Assembly: GCF_024171785.1 (NCBI RefSeq)
Contig: NZ_JAMTCK010000002.1
Span: 310,001-374,000, forward strand
From: Goodfellowiella coeruleoviolacea
GTDB lineage: Bacteria; Actinomycetota; Actinomycetes; Mycobacteriales; Pseudonocardiaceae
Direction of reading: 5' to 3'
Length of the DNA stretch: 64,000 nt
Part shown: piece after piece, positions 41,963 to 50,837 of the stretch
Numbering within the stretch: the stretch's first letter is position 1
Layout: each line of letters opens with the position of its first letter
Position numbers and translations under genes: made by a program
Notes under the pieces: generated by a model
The model's database searches: none
The model's input: the letters and a program-made list of their open reading frames with translations, nothing else
Told to the model about the DNA's origin: nothing

Positions 41963-42820
41963 CTACCCGCCGTGGCCCGTCACCTTGCCCGCCACGGCGG
42001 CGGCCGCGCGGACGAAGGCGGCCAGGGCTGGGGAGGTGGCGTGCTCGGGCCAGGCGAGGACGAGCGTGGTGGGCTCGGCATCATCGACTGGGACAGCGAC
42101 CAGGTCGTCGCGGAGCTGGCCGCGGATGGAGGAGGGGAGGACGGCGACCATGCGGCGCAAGGCGATGAGGTGGAGAAGCTGCCCAAGGTCGTGGATCTCG
42201 GGTCCGTGTGCGCCACCCTCAGATGCGCCCGGCCAGCGCGGCAGGGGCTCCCCGGCGAGGTCGTTCAGGCAGACCCGGGTACGGCCCGCGAGGCGATGCG
42301 AACTCGGCATCACGAGAAGTTGAGTCTCGGTCAGGAGGTCCTGGGTGTCCAGGCCGGTGAGGTCGTGGTGGGGGCGGTGAAGCAGGGCGGCGTCGGCACG
42401 ACCCTCCCGCAGCAGGACCTCACGCTCGCCGAAGCTGCACATCAGCTCGACCGGCAGCGCGCCCGGCTCAGCCTGATAGGCGTCGAGGATCGCGGGCAGC
42501 AGGCCACCGTCGCCGCCCGGCTTGATGGCCAGGACCAGGCGCGGGTCGGCGCGGCCGGCCCGCCGGGTGCGGCGCGCCGCGGCCGACGCGGCGTCGAGCA
42601 CCGTACGGCTCTCGCGGAGCAGGACGGCCCCCGCCTCGGTCAGTGCGACCCGGCGACTGCCACGTTCCAACAGGGCTACGCCCAGCCGTCGTTCGAGCTG
42701 CTGAATGGCGCGGGAGAGCGGCGGTTGGGCCATCCCCAACCGGGCGGCCGCCCGACCGAAGTGCAGTTCTTCGGCGACAGCGGTGAAGTAGACGAGTTCG
42801 CGGACCTCCAGTCTTTCCAT
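41963..42820 (-). CDS. LysR family transcriptional regulator
   Basis: A 285-residue LTTR. Residues 1-65 form the winged helix (LEVRELVYFTAVAEELHFGRAAARLGMAQPPLSRAIQQLERRLGVALLER), followed by the linker helix and the periplasmic-binding-like effector domain. ATG at 42820. It is divergent from an SDR gene with a 70-bp gap, the classical arrangement of an LTTR with its target; an ATC-N11-GAT element lies in that gap. The inducer is unknown. Confidence 0.9.
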   Translation of the reverse strand: MERLEVRELVYFTAVAEELHFGRAAARLGMAQPPLSRAIQQLERRLGVALLERGSRRVALTEAGAVLLRESRTVLDAASAAARRTRRAGRADPRLVLAIKPGGDGGLLPAILDAYQAEPGALPVELMCSFGEREVLLREGRADAALLHRPHHDLTGLDTQDLLTETQLLVMPSSHRLAGRTRVCLNDLAGEPLPRWPGASEGGAHGPEIHDLGQLLHLIALRRMVAVLPSSIRGQLRDDLVAVPVDDAEPTTLVLAWPEHATSPALAAFVRAAAAVAGKVTGHGG

Positions 42821-42831
42821 ACCCGCACGGT

Positions 42832-42848
42832 ATCGCTGCGCACCTGAT
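42832..42848. promoter_or_regulatory. LysR-box-like dyad, ATC-N11-GAT
   Basis: ATC (42832-42834) and GAT (42846-42848) are separated by 11 bp in the LysR/SDR divergent gap, fitting the loose T-N11-A rule of LTTR sites. The match is short, so chance is possible. Confidence 0.4.
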
Positions 42849-42890
42849 CGGTGTTGGAACTCCCGGTCGCCCCCGTGGTGGGCTGAACGC

Positions 42891-43622
42891 ATGACAGAAA
42901 CCACGACTGCCCTGGTCACCGGTGCCAACAAGGGCATCGGGCGCGAGGTCGCAGCCCAGCTCGCCTCGCTCGGCACGAACGTCCTGCTGGCCTCGCGCGA
43001 CCCGCACCGCGGTGCGGCAGCCGCAGCCGACCTGGGCCCGCGGGTGTACCCGGTCACCCTGGACGTCACCGACCGCGCCAGTGTCCTGTCCGCCGCCCGC
43101 TGGATCGAGGAGCGCTTTGGCCGGCTGGACATCCTGGTCAACAACGCCGGCATCGCTGGCGACCTCGCCGCCCAGAGCCCTGGCAGTGTCGAACTGCCCG
43201 TGGTACGCGAGGTGTTCGAAACCAACGTGTTCGGCGTGATCAGCGTGACCACCGCGATGCTGCCGCTGCTCGCCCGCTCCCCCGCCGCCCGGATCGTCAA
43301 TGTCAGCAGTGGACTGGGCTCCATCACCCGGATGACCGATCCCGAGGACTACTTCACGACCCGGCCCCCGTTGGCCGCGTACGTCCCGTCCAAGACCGCA
43401 CTCAACTCGCTGACCGTGCAATACGCCAAGGAACTGCGCAGCCGCAACATCCTGGTCAACGCCGCCGATCCGGGGCCGTGTGCCACCGACTTCACCACGG
43501 CGTTCCCCGGCCTGACCCGCACCGCGGCCGACGGCGCGGCCGTGGTCGTCCGGCTCGCCACGCTGCCCGATGACGGGCCGACCGGCGGCTTCTTCGACGA
43601 GCACGGCCCGGTTCCCTGGTGA
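42891..43622 (+). CDS. short-chain dehydrogenase/reductase
   Basis: A 243-residue classical SDR. TGANKGIGREVA is the cofactor motif TGxxxGIG, RLDILVNNAGIAG carries NNAG, IVNVSSGLGS gives the catalytic Ser, and YVPSKTALNSL the YxxxK pair. The Arg at the end of strand two (LLASRDPHR) suggests NADPH. C-terminal ADPGPCATDF fits the family. The preference for carbonyl substrates is unknown. Regulated, probably, by the divergent LysR protein. Confidence 0.9.
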   Translation: MTETTTALVTGANKGIGREVAAQLASLGTNVLLASRDPHRGAAAAADLGPRVYPVTLDVTDRASVLSAARWIEERFGRLDILVNNAGIAGDLAAQSPGSVELPVVREVFETNVFGVISVTTAMLPLLARSPAARIVNVSSGLGSITRMTDPEDYFTTRPPLAAYVPSKTALNSLTVQYAKELRSRNILVNAADPGPCATDFTTAFPGLTRTAADGAAVVVRLATLPDDGPTGGFFDEHGPVPW

Positions 43623-43643
43623 GCTGCCTGTCCGGGAACCGGG
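43607..43643 (+). terminator. hairpin overlapping the SDR 3' end
   Basis: CCCGGTTCCC (43607-43616) pairs with GGGAACCGGG (43634-43643) across 17 nt that include the stop codon. It is a probable terminator between the SDR and the convergent GH3 gene. Confidence 0.6.
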
Positions 43644-43777
43644 GGACGGGGTGGTGGGGGTCAGCCCGGACGGGATGGGCGAGCCGGAGACCGCGCCGGC
43701 GCCCGACGGGCCGCAGCACCCGGGTTACCCGCCGGACCGCCCCGGCAATTACCCGACCGAGGATCCGAGCCGAGCCA

Positions 43778-46180
43778 CTAGTCCAGCCGCTCGACCGACA
43801 CCGCGGTCTCCAGCACCCGGTCGGCGCCCACCACCCGGGGCTCGCCGACCAGGTCGAAGGCGCCGGTCAGCGGGGTGTCCGCACTGGACGGTCCGATGTG
43901 GACCTCGATGCGCCCGGGTTCCACCACGCGCTCGCCGGTGCGGCCGGTGAAGGCGGTTCGGTCGGCGTGCAGGCCGAACCGCACCCGGCACGAGCGGCCG
44001 GCCGGGAGGAACACCCGGGCGAACCCGGCCAGCTGGCGCACCGGCCGGGTCACCTGGGCGACCGGGTCGCGCAGGTAGAGCTGGACGACCTCGGCGCCGT
44101 CGCGGTCACCGGTGTTGGTCACCACGCACGAGACCTCCACCGACCCGTCCACCGCGACCGAGGTGCCGCCCGGCCCCTCGGCGTCGATGCGCAGGTCGTC
44201 GTAGCCGAAGGTGCTGTAGGACAGGCCGTGGCCGAACGGGAACAGCGGGGTGGGGTCCAGCGAGCTGACCTCGCTGCGCCGCCCCAGTGGCGCGCTGAGG
44301 TAGGTGGCTGGCTGGCCACCCGGGTCCGCCGGCAGGGACACCGGCAGCTTGCCGGAGGGGTTGACCCGGCCGGTGAGCACGTCGGCCACGGCGGTCGCAC
44401 CCTCCTCGCCGGGGAAGAAGACCTGGACCGCGGCGGCCAACCGGTCGATGACCCCGCCCAGGGCGTAGGGCCGGCCACTGGACACCACCAGCACCACCGG
44501 GGTCCCGGTGTCGATCAGCCGGTCCAGCAGCTCCGCCTGCGCCCCGGGCAGCCGCAGGTCCGGGGCGTCGCACCCCTCGCCGGAGGTGCCCCGGCCGAAC
44601 AGCCCGGCGCGGTCGCCGAGCACCGCCACGCACACGTCGGCGCCGGCCGCCAGGTCCACCGCCTCGGCCATGCCGGAGCGGTCCTCGTCGCGGACCCCGC
44701 ACCCGGCCGCCACGCCGACCTCGCTGCCGGGCAGGGCCGCGGTGAGGGCCTCGGCGAAGGTGGGGATGGCCACGCCCAGCCCGGTGTCCGGGTGGGCGGT
44801 GCCCACGTGCGCCGGGAACGAGTAGCAGCCAAGCAGCGCCAGGGGATCGTCGGCCAGCGGGCCGACCACGGCCACCCGGGCGGGCCGGCCGAGCGGCAGC
44901 ACCCCGCGTGGGTTGGCCAGCAGCACCACCGACTCCTCGGCCAGCCGCCTGGCCAGTGCCCGGTTGGCTGGTGGGTCCAGGTCAACGCGGTCCTGCTGGG
45001 TGAGCGCGGCCGGCCGGGGCGACCAGCCCGGGTCGAGCAGGCCCAACTCGCACTTCTGGGTGAGCACCCGGGTGACCGCCCGGTCCACCAGTGCCTCGGG
45101 CACGGTGCCCGCGCGCACCAGCTCGGCCAGGGGCTCGCCGTAGCAGCGCACCGTGGGCAGTTCCACGTCCACCCCGGCGGCCAGCGCGAGCGCGGCCGCC
45201 TCGCCCGCGTCCGCGGCCACCCCGTGCAGCGTCTCCAGGAAGGACAGGCCGAAGTAGTCGGCCACGACCACCCCGTCGAAGCCCCACTCGTCGCGCAGCA
45301 GGGTGGTCAGCAACTGCTCGTTCGCGGCCGAGGGCAGGCCGTCGACCTCGGTGTAGGCGTGCATGACCGAGCGGGACCGGCCCAGCCGCACGGCCATCTC
45401 GAACGGGGGCAGGACCACGTCGGCGAACTCCCTGGGCCCCATGGACACCGGCGCGTGGTTGCGGCCGGCACGGGAGGCGGCGTACCCGGCGAAGTGCTTC
45501 AGCGTGGACACCACGCCCGCGCCCTCCAGGCCGCGGACGTAGGCGGTGCCGAGCACGCCGACCAGGTAGGGGTCCTCGCCGATGGTCTCCTCGACCCGGC
45601 CCCAGCGCAGGTCGCGGGCGACGTCGAGCACGGGGGCGAGGCCCTGGTGCACGCCGACGCCGCGCATGTCCCTGCCGATCGTCGCGGCCACCCGCTCCAC
45701 CAGCACGGGGTCGAAGGACGCGCCCCAGGCCAGCGGGACCGGGTAGGCCGTGGCCTGCCAGGCGGTGAACCCGGCCAGGCATTCCTCGTGCGCCATGGCG
45801 GGGATGCCGAACCGGTTGGCGGCCATGATCTCCCGCTGGCTGCGCTCCAGCGCCAGCGCGCCGGCCCTCGGGTCGGTGGGGGTGGTGCCGAAGGCGCGGG
45901 TGAGCTGGCCGAGGCCGTGCTTGATGACCTCCGTCCACACGGGAGTCTGCTCGATCATCTCGTGCTGGTGGGGTGCGACGCCCTCACCGCTGGCCGACGC
46001 GCTGACCCACACCCCGACCAGCTGGGCCAGCTTCTCGTCCAGGGTCATCCTGCCCACCAGGTCGGCGACCCGCACGGACACGGGCTGGGCCGGGTCGCGC
46101 CACGGCGGGGTGGTCTCGTCGCCGGGGGAGCCGCTGCCCGCCGGAGCCGCTGCCGAGATCTCGCTGACCCACTGATCCAT
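43778..46180 (-). CDS. GH3 glycosidase, probably beta-xylosidase
   Basis: An 800-residue GH3 enzyme with N-terminal TIM-barrel domain, the alpha/beta sandwich and a C-terminal fibronectin-III-like domain (VSCVVTNTGDRDGAEVVQLYL). The nucleophile Asp is in GFDGVVVADYFGLSFLETLHG, and KHFAGYAASRAGRNHAPVSMG is the substrate-binding KH motif. No signal peptide after the chosen ATG at 46180, so it should act on imported oligosaccharides. The surrounding LacI, ABC importer and GH43 genes favour xylo-oligosaccharides; beta-glucosidase activity cannot be excluded. Three operator-like sites lie 99-246 bp upstream of the start. The longer in-frame N-terminus would translate those operators and is rejected. 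Confidence 0.88.
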   Translation of the reverse strand: MDQWVSEISAAAPAGSGSPGDETTPPWRDPAQPVSVRVADLVGRMTLDEKLAQLVGVWVSASASGEGVAPHQHEMIEQTPVWTEVIKHGLGQLTRAFGTTPTDPRAGALALERSQREIMAANRFGIPAMAHEECLAGFTAWQATAYPVPLAWGASFDPVLVERVAATIGRDMRGVGVHQGLAPVLDVARDLRWGRVEETIGEDPYLVGVLGTAYVRGLEGAGVVSTLKHFAGYAASRAGRNHAPVSMGPREFADVVLPPFEMAVRLGRSRSVMHAYTEVDGLPSAANEQLLTTLLRDEWGFDGVVVADYFGLSFLETLHGVAADAGEAAALALAAGVDVELPTVRCYGEPLAELVRAGTVPEALVDRAVTRVLTQKCELGLLDPGWSPRPAALTQQDRVDLDPPANRALARRLAEESVVLLANPRGVLPLGRPARVAVVGPLADDPLALLGCYSFPAHVGTAHPDTGLGVAIPTFAEALTAALPGSEVGVAAGCGVRDEDRSGMAEAVDLAAGADVCVAVLGDRAGLFGRGTSGEGCDAPDLRLPGAQAELLDRLIDTGTPVVLVVSSGRPYALGGVIDRLAAAVQVFFPGEEGATAVADVLTGRVNPSGKLPVSLPADPGGQPATYLSAPLGRRSEVSSLDPTPLFPFGHGLSYSTFGYDDLRIDAEGPGGTSVAVDGSVEVSCVVTNTGDRDGAEVVQLYLRDPVAQVTRPVRQLAGFARVFLPAGRSCRVRFGLHADRTAFTGRTGERVVEPGRIEVHIGPSSADTPLTGAFDLVGEPRVVGADRVLETAVSVERLD

Positions 46181-46278
46181 GCCGGGGTTCTCCGCTCTGC
46201 CCTGCCCGGGAGCCGGCAACGGCACCGGGATGGCGTCGACACAGACGGCGCGCACCAACGTCACCGTCGACGGGGCGG

Positions 46279-46312
46279 CCGATAGTATCGGAAAGCTATC
46301 CGAAACTTCTGG
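46279..46312. promoter_or_regulatory. clustered LacI-type operators upstream of GH3
   Basis: CCGATAGTATCGG (46279-46291) is a perfect 13-bp palindrome around G. It runs into the imperfect dyad CGGAAAGCTATCCG (46289-46302) and CCGAAACTTCTGG (46300-46312). All share the theme CCGAWAC-WTCGG found before the ABC importer, supporting one repressor. Confidence 0.7.
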
Positions 46313-46413
46313 CGGGATCAAGGTGTACCAGGGTGCGGGACCGATGGTGGCACGGCCGTGGTGGTGGAGCAGGAGCACGAAGGCAGGGCGCTGACCGGGT
46401 GCCCGGGTGCGCC

Positions 46414-46426
46414 CGGAAAGTTTCGG
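46414..46426. promoter_or_regulatory. additional operator CGGAAAGTTTCGG
   Basis: On the minus strand this reads CCGAAACTTTCCG, fitting the same 13-bp motif. It lies between the LacI stop codon and the GH3 promoter. Confidence 0.6.
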
Positions 46427-46468
46427 ACCACCGATCGCCGCCGGGGCCAAGCCCACCCCGGCGGCGCC

Positions 46469-47512
46469 TCACGCCGGTGCTGCCGTGCTCTGCCGCACCA
46501 CCAGGCTGGTGGCCAGTTCCACCCGCTGCGGGCCCACCACCTCGCCCCTGGCCAGTCCCAGGGCCATGCGCGCGCCGGCCGCGGCCATCTCCTGCAGCGG
46601 CTGGTGCACGGTGGTCAGCCCGGGGCTCACCCACCTGGCCACCGGCAGGTCGTCGAAGCCGACCACGCTGAGGTCCTCGGGCACGCGCAGCCCGGCCTCC
46701 CTCGCCGCCTCGTAGACGCCGAGCGCCTGCAGGTCGCTGCCGGCGAACACGCCGGTGGGCGGGTCGGGCAGGCGCAGCAGGGCCATGGTCTCCCGGTACC
46801 CGGCCTCCACGTGGAAGTCGCCGTTGCGCACCAGCTCGGGGTCCACGGTGATGCCCGCGGTCTCCAGCGCGGCCCGGTAGCCGTCGATGCGGGCCCGGCT
46901 GCACAGCATGTTGTCCGGCCCGCCGATCACCGCGATCCGCCGGTGGCCGAGTTCGATCAGGTGCCGGGTGGCGGTCAGCCCACCGTTCCAGTTGGTGGCG
47001 CCGATGGAGGGCACGTCCGGCTCGGGGTCACCGGCCGGGTCCACCACCACGATCGGGATGTCGGCCGCGTGCAGGCGGGCGTGCTGGTCGGCGGACGGCC
47101 CGGACAGCACCGAGACCACGCCGGCCGGCCGACGCGCGAGCACCCCCTCCACCCAGCCCCGGCCGGGCGTGCGCCGGCCCTGGGACTCGGAGAGCACCAC
47201 GGCCATGTCGTGCTCCCTGGCCACCTGCTCGACGCCCTGGATGATCTCCAGCGCCCAGGCGCTCTCCAGCTCGTGGAAGACCAGTTCGAGCAGGTTGGTC
47301 CGGGTCGCCCGCTGGTCGGTGCGGCGCTGGTAGCCGTGCTTCTTGATGATCGCCTCGACCCGCTGGCGGGTTTCCTGGGCGACATCGGCTCGCCCGTTCA
47401 CGACTTTCGAAACTGTCGGCACTGAAACGCCGGCCTCCGCCGCGATGCGCGCGATCGTCACGGGGGGCTGACGGTGCCGGTCCGGCGTTGCTGAGCTGGT
47501 CTTTGGCGCCAT
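46469..47512 (-). CDS. LacI-family repressor of the xylo-oligosaccharide genes (BxlR-like)
   Basis: A 347-residue LacI/GalR repressor. PPVTIARIAAEAGVSVPTVSKVVNGRADVAQETRQRVEAIIKKHGY is the helix-turn-helix and hinge; the rest is a periplasmic-binding-like sugar domain ending PVARWVSPGLTTVHQPLQEMA. It lies between GH3 and the divergent ABC importer, and both promoters carry the same 13-bp dyad, so control of both units is well supported by layout. Relief by xylobiose or xylose is inferred from BxlR-type systems. A dyad with TCGAAAG/CTTTCGA arms just upstream of its start may serve autoregulation. Confidence 0.88.
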   Translation of the reverse strand: MAPKTSSATPDRHRQPPVTIARIAAEAGVSVPTVSKVVNGRADVAQETRQRVEAIIKKHGYQRRTDQRATRTNLLELVFHELESAWALEIIQGVEQVAREHDMAVVLSESQGRRTPGRGWVEGVLARRPAGVVSVLSGPSADQHARLHAADIPIVVVDPAGDPEPDVPSIGATNWNGGLTATRHLIELGHRRIAVIGGPDNMLCSRARIDGYRAALETAGITVDPELVRNGDFHVEAGYRETMALLRLPDPPTGVFAGSDLQALGVYEAAREAGLRVPEDLSVVGFDDLPVARWVSPGLTTVHQPLQEMAAAGARMALGLARGEVVGPQRVELATSLVVRQSTAAPA

Positions 47513-47531
47513 GCCGCAAAGTGTATGCGAG

Positions 47532-47556
47532 TCGAAAGCAATCCTTTGCCTTTCGA
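47532..47556. promoter_or_regulatory. dyad TCGAAAG-N11-CTTTCGA at the LacI start
   Basis: Perfect 7-bp arms (47532-47538 and 47550-47556) lie 20-44 bp upstream of the LacI start codon on the minus strand. The CGAAA/TTTCG half-sites resemble those of the neighbouring operators. Confidence 0.5.
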
Positions 47557-47606
47557 GGGTTCAGGGACGAAGAGTATTGACCTTGTGACATCACGCACAT
47601 AGGGTG

Positions 47607-47640
47607 CCGAAACGTTCGGAACGGCTGGTGAAACTATCGG
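47607..47640. promoter_or_regulatory. two operators upstream of the ABC importer
   Basis: CCGAAACGTTCGG (47607-47619) and GTGAAACTATCGG (47628-47640) sit 21 bp apart, two helical turns, just before the binding-protein gene. They match the motif at the GH3 promoter. Confidence 0.7.
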
Positions 47641-47660
47641 CACGCCACTGGAGGCGTCAG

Positions 47661-48962
47661 ATGTTCAAGTCGCTAGGTCGACGTGGTGCGGTTGGCGCCA
47701 CCATGGTCGCTCTGCTCACCGCACTCGTCGGATGCGGGACGACCGGTCCCCAGGGAGGCGCGCCGGACGACGGCTCCGTGCACGTGTGGGTGCTCGAGGA
47801 CGACAAGATGAACGCGGCCCAGCAGCAGGCCGCGGACGAGTTCAACAAGAACTCGTCGGTCAAGGTGGTCATCGACCGCTTCAGCCCGGACAGCTACCCG
47901 GACAAGCTCAGGGTGGCGATGGGCTCGCCCAACGCCCCCGACGTGTTCTTCAACTGGGGCGGCGGGTCCATCAAGTCCTACGTGCAGGCCGGGACACTGG
48001 TGGACCTGACCCCGACGCTGGACGCCAAGCCCCAGCTCAAGCAGGCGTTCCTGCCCGCGGTGCTGGAGGCCGGCGGGCTGGACGGCAAGTACTACGGCAT
48101 CCCGCTGCGCGGCATGCAGCCCGTGGTGCTGTTCTACAACAGGGACGTCTTCGCCAACGCCGGCGTCCAGCCGCCGCAGAGCTGGAACGACCTGCTCAGC
48201 CTGATCGACACGTTCAAGAGCCGAGGTATCACCCCGTTCGCCCTGGGCGGGGCCACCGCGTGGACCGAGCTGATGTGGGTCGAGTACCTGGTCGACCGGT
48301 ACGGCGGGGCCGAGGTGTTCGACCGGATCGTGCACGGCGACCAGAGCGCCTGGCGGGACCCGAGCGTGCTGCAGGCCGCGCAGACCGTGCAGGACCTGGT
48401 CGACCGGGGCGCGTTCGGCACCAACTTCGCCTCGGTGGACTACAACAGCCACGCCGCCTCCACCCTGCTGGCCAGGGGCAACGCCGCCATGCACCTGATG
48501 GGCTCCTGGGAGTACGCCAACCAGTTGCAGGACGACCCCGACTTCGCCAGGACCAAGCTGGGCTACACCACCTTCCCGGGCATCGAGGGCGGCAAGGGCG
48601 ACCCGGCCAACCTGGTCGGCAACCCCACCAACTACTTCTCGGTCAGCGCCCAGTCCAAGAACAAGGACACCGCCATCGCCTTCCTGGACCAGATGGCCAC
48701 CGACAGCTACGTGACCAAGCTGCTGCAGGCCGGTGACGTGCCCACCACCACCAGCGCGCAGGACCGGCTCGGCCAGAGCGACAACCCGGAGTTCGCCACC
48801 TTCCAGTACAACCTGGTGCAGCGCGCCCCCGAGTTCACCCAGTCCTGGGACCAGGCGCTGGACCCCAACATCGGGCAGGCCGTGATCACCGCGATCCAGC
48901 AGCTGTTCAACAAGCAGCTCACCCCGGAGCAGTTCGTGCAGACCGTGGAGCAGGCCAGGTGA
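47661..48962 (+). CDS. ABC sugar-binding lipoprotein
   Basis: A 433-residue family-1 extracellular solute-binding protein. The lipobox LVGC gives lipid-anchored Cys near residue 23. The remainder shows VHVWVLEDDKMNAAQQQAADEFNKNS, ALGGATAWTELMW and GNAAMHLMGSWEYANQL, usual for oligosaccharide binders. ATG at 47661 with TGGAGG seven bases upstream. Its stop overlaps the next start by four bases (GTGA). The operators and neighbouring GH3 and GH43 enzymes point to xylo-oligosaccharides (BxlE-like). No ATPase gene is in the cluster; as in Streptomyces, a shared MsiK may power the importer (inference). Confidence 0.9.
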   Translation: MFKSLGRRGAVGATMVALLTALVGCGTTGPQGGAPDDGSVHVWVLEDDKMNAAQQQAADEFNKNSSVKVVIDRFSPDSYPDKLRVAMGSPNAPDVFFNWGGGSIKSYVQAGTLVDLTPTLDAKPQLKQAFLPAVLEAGGLDGKYYGIPLRGMQPVVLFYNRDVFANAGVQPPQSWNDLLSLIDTFKSRGITPFALGGATAWTELMWVEYLVDRYGGAEVFDRIVHGDQSAWRDPSVLQAAQTVQDLVDRGAFGTNFASVDYNSHAASTLLARGNAAMHLMGSWEYANQLQDDPDFARTKLGYTTFPGIEGGKGDPANLVGNPTNYFSVSAQSKNKDTAIAFLDQMATDSYVTKLLQAGDVPTTTSAQDRLGQSDNPEFATFQYNLVQRAPEFTQSWDQALDPNIGQAVITAIQQLFNKQLTPEQFVQTVEQAR

Positions 48963-49855
48963 CCACCGCCACCCACCGGCGCGTTGACCGACCGGGCGGG
49001 GTGTGGGCGCTGCCCGCGCTGGTCCTGTTCGGACTGTTCGCGCTGCTGCCCATGCTGCTGGTCGGGTACTTGTCGCTGACCGCGTGGAACGGGCTGGGCA
49101 ACCCCAGCTTCATCGGCATGGCGAACTGGACCAGGCTGTTCACCGATCCCGCCATGCTCGACTCGCTGCGGCTCAGCGTCCTGCTGACCGTGCTGTCCTG
49201 GGTGATCCAGACCCCGATCAGCCTGCTGCTCGGGGTCTGGGCGGCCGGCAGGCAGCGCAACCGGGCCGTGCTGTCGGCGATCTTCTTCCTGCCGCTGCTG
49301 CTGTCCAGCGCCGCGATCGCGGTGCTGTGGCGGGCGCTGCTCGACCCGAACTTCGGCCTCGCCGCCACCCTGGGACCACTGGTCGGCTTCGCCGACGGCA
49401 ACATCGCGGGAACCCCGACCGGCGCCCTGCTCTGCGTGGCGTTCGTGGCCTCCTGGCAGTTCATCCCGCTGCACACCCTGTTCTACCAGTCGGGTGCGCG
49501 CCAGATCCCGGAGTCGCTCTACGAGGCCGCGCTCATCGACGGGGCCAGCCGCGTCCAGCAGTTCCGGCACATCACCCTGCCGCAGCTGCGCAACACCATC
49601 GTCAGCTCGTCGGTGCTGATGGTGGTCGGCGCGCTGACCTTCTTCGACACCGTGCTCATCCTCACCAACGGCGGACCGGGGACCGCCACCTACATCGTGC
49701 CGTTCCGGATGTACACCACCGCGTTCCGCAGCTACGACTACGGCTACGCGAGCGCGATCGCGTTCGCCCTGGTCCTGGTGGCGACCGCGATCTCGCTGCT
49801 GTTGGTCCGGGTCTCCGGGTTCGCCCGGATGCGCAGCACCCGAGAGGGGATGTGA
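48959..49855 (+). CDS. ABC sugar transporter permease (MalF type)
   Basis: A 298-residue inner-membrane permease with six hydrophobic helices. The EAA loop that contacts the ATPase is EAALIDGASRVQQFRHITLP. GTG start overlapping the binding-protein stop codon. Forms the translocation pore with the next gene product. Confidence 0.92.
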   Translation: MTTATHRRVDRPGGVWALPALVLFGLFALLPMLLVGYLSLTAWNGLGNPSFIGMANWTRLFTDPAMLDSLRLSVLLTVLSWVIQTPISLLLGVWAAGRQRNRAVLSAIFFLPLLLSSAAIAVLWRALLDPNFGLAATLGPLVGFADGNIAGTPTGALLCVAFVASWQFIPLHTLFYQSGARQIPESLYEAALIDGASRVQQFRHITLPQLRNTIVSSSVLMVVGALTFFDTVLILTNGGPGTATYIVPFRMYTTAFRSYDYGYASAIAFALVLVATAISLLLVRVSGFARMRSTREGM

Positions 49856-49859
49856 CAAC

Positions 49860-50768
49860 GTGCCAGCGTTGACGCCGACACGGGCGACACCCGAGGCCGG
49901 GGCCCGGCCGAGCGAGCCGCGCCGGCCGGGCCGGACCCGCGCGCGCGGCCGGCGCGGGCGGCCGAACGTGCTGGCCGGGCTGGCCGCCCTGGTGTGGCTG
50001 GTGATCGTGGCCGTACCGCTGTACTCCATGGTCACCAGCACGCTGCGGCGCACCGAGGACTACCTCGACGCCGGGCCGCTCGACCTGCCGACCGCGCCGA
50101 CCTTCGAGAACTACCTGTCCGTGGTCGACAAGGGATTCGTCCAGGCCCTGATCAACACGGTGCTGGTCACCGTGGCCACCGTCGCGCTGGTGCTGGTGGT
50201 GGCCGTGCCCGCCGGCTTCGCCGTGGTCCGCTCGCGCAGCCGGCTGGCCTCCACCGGGTTCCGGCTGTTCCTGCTGGGACTGGCGATCCCGGCCCAGGCC
50301 ACGATCGTCCCGGTCTACCTGATGATCACCCGGCTCAGCCTGTACGACTCGCTGCTGGCCGTGGTCCTGCCCACCGCAGCCTTCGCCCTGCCGGTCGCCG
50401 TGCTCATCCTGTCCAGCGCCATGCGTGACGTGTCCGAGGAGGTCTACGAGGCCATGGCACTGGACGGCGCCAGCACCACCCGGGTGCTGTTCGGTCTGGT
50501 GGTGCCGCTGTCCAGGGCGGGGATCACCACCGTGGGCATCTACACCGCGCTGCAGGCGTGGAACGGCTTCCTGTTCCCCCTCGTGCTGACCCAGTCCGAG
50601 GACAAGCGCGTGCTGACGCTGGCGCTGTGGGAGTTCCGCAGCCAGTTCGGGGTGAACGTGCCCGGGCTGCTCGCCGCCGTGGTGCTGTCCGGACTGCCGA
50701 TCTTCGTCGCGTACCTGTTCGCCCGCAGGGCGCTCGTCAACGGCCTGATGGGCGTGGGCGGCAAGTAG
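49860..50768 (+). CDS. ABC sugar transporter permease (MalG type)
   Basis: A 302-residue permease with six helices after a Pro/Arg-rich N-terminal extension of about 40 residues. The EAA loop is EAMALDGASTTRVLFGLVVPLS. GTG start four bases after the previous stop, so translation is likely coupled. Partner of the upstream permease; ATPase not encoded here. Followed after 69 bp by the GH43 gene on the same strand. Confidence 0.92.
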   Translation: MPALTPTRATPEAGARPSEPRRPGRTRARGRRGRPNVLAGLAALVWLVIVAVPLYSMVTSTLRRTEDYLDAGPLDLPTAPTFENYLSVVDKGFVQALINTVLVTVATVALVLVVAVPAGFAVVRSRSRLASTGFRLFLLGLAIPAQATIVPVYLMITRLSLYDSLLAVVLPTAAFALPVAVLILSSAMRDVSEEVYEAMALDGASTTRVLFGLVVPLSRAGITTVGIYTALQAWNGFLFPLVLTQSEDKRVLTLALWEFRSQFGVNVPGLLAAVVLSGLPIFVAYLFARRALVNGLMGVGGK

Positions 50769-50837
50769 ACCAGGTCCGGCCACCGCCCAGCGGTGTCGGC
50801 GACCGCACCAGCACCGCGAGAAAGACGGAGATCCACC

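Noticed and set aside
46181-46456. N-terminal extension of the GH3 protein
   Set aside because: It would translate through the operator cluster; the residues do not resemble GH3, and the ATG at 46180 begins just before the conserved region.
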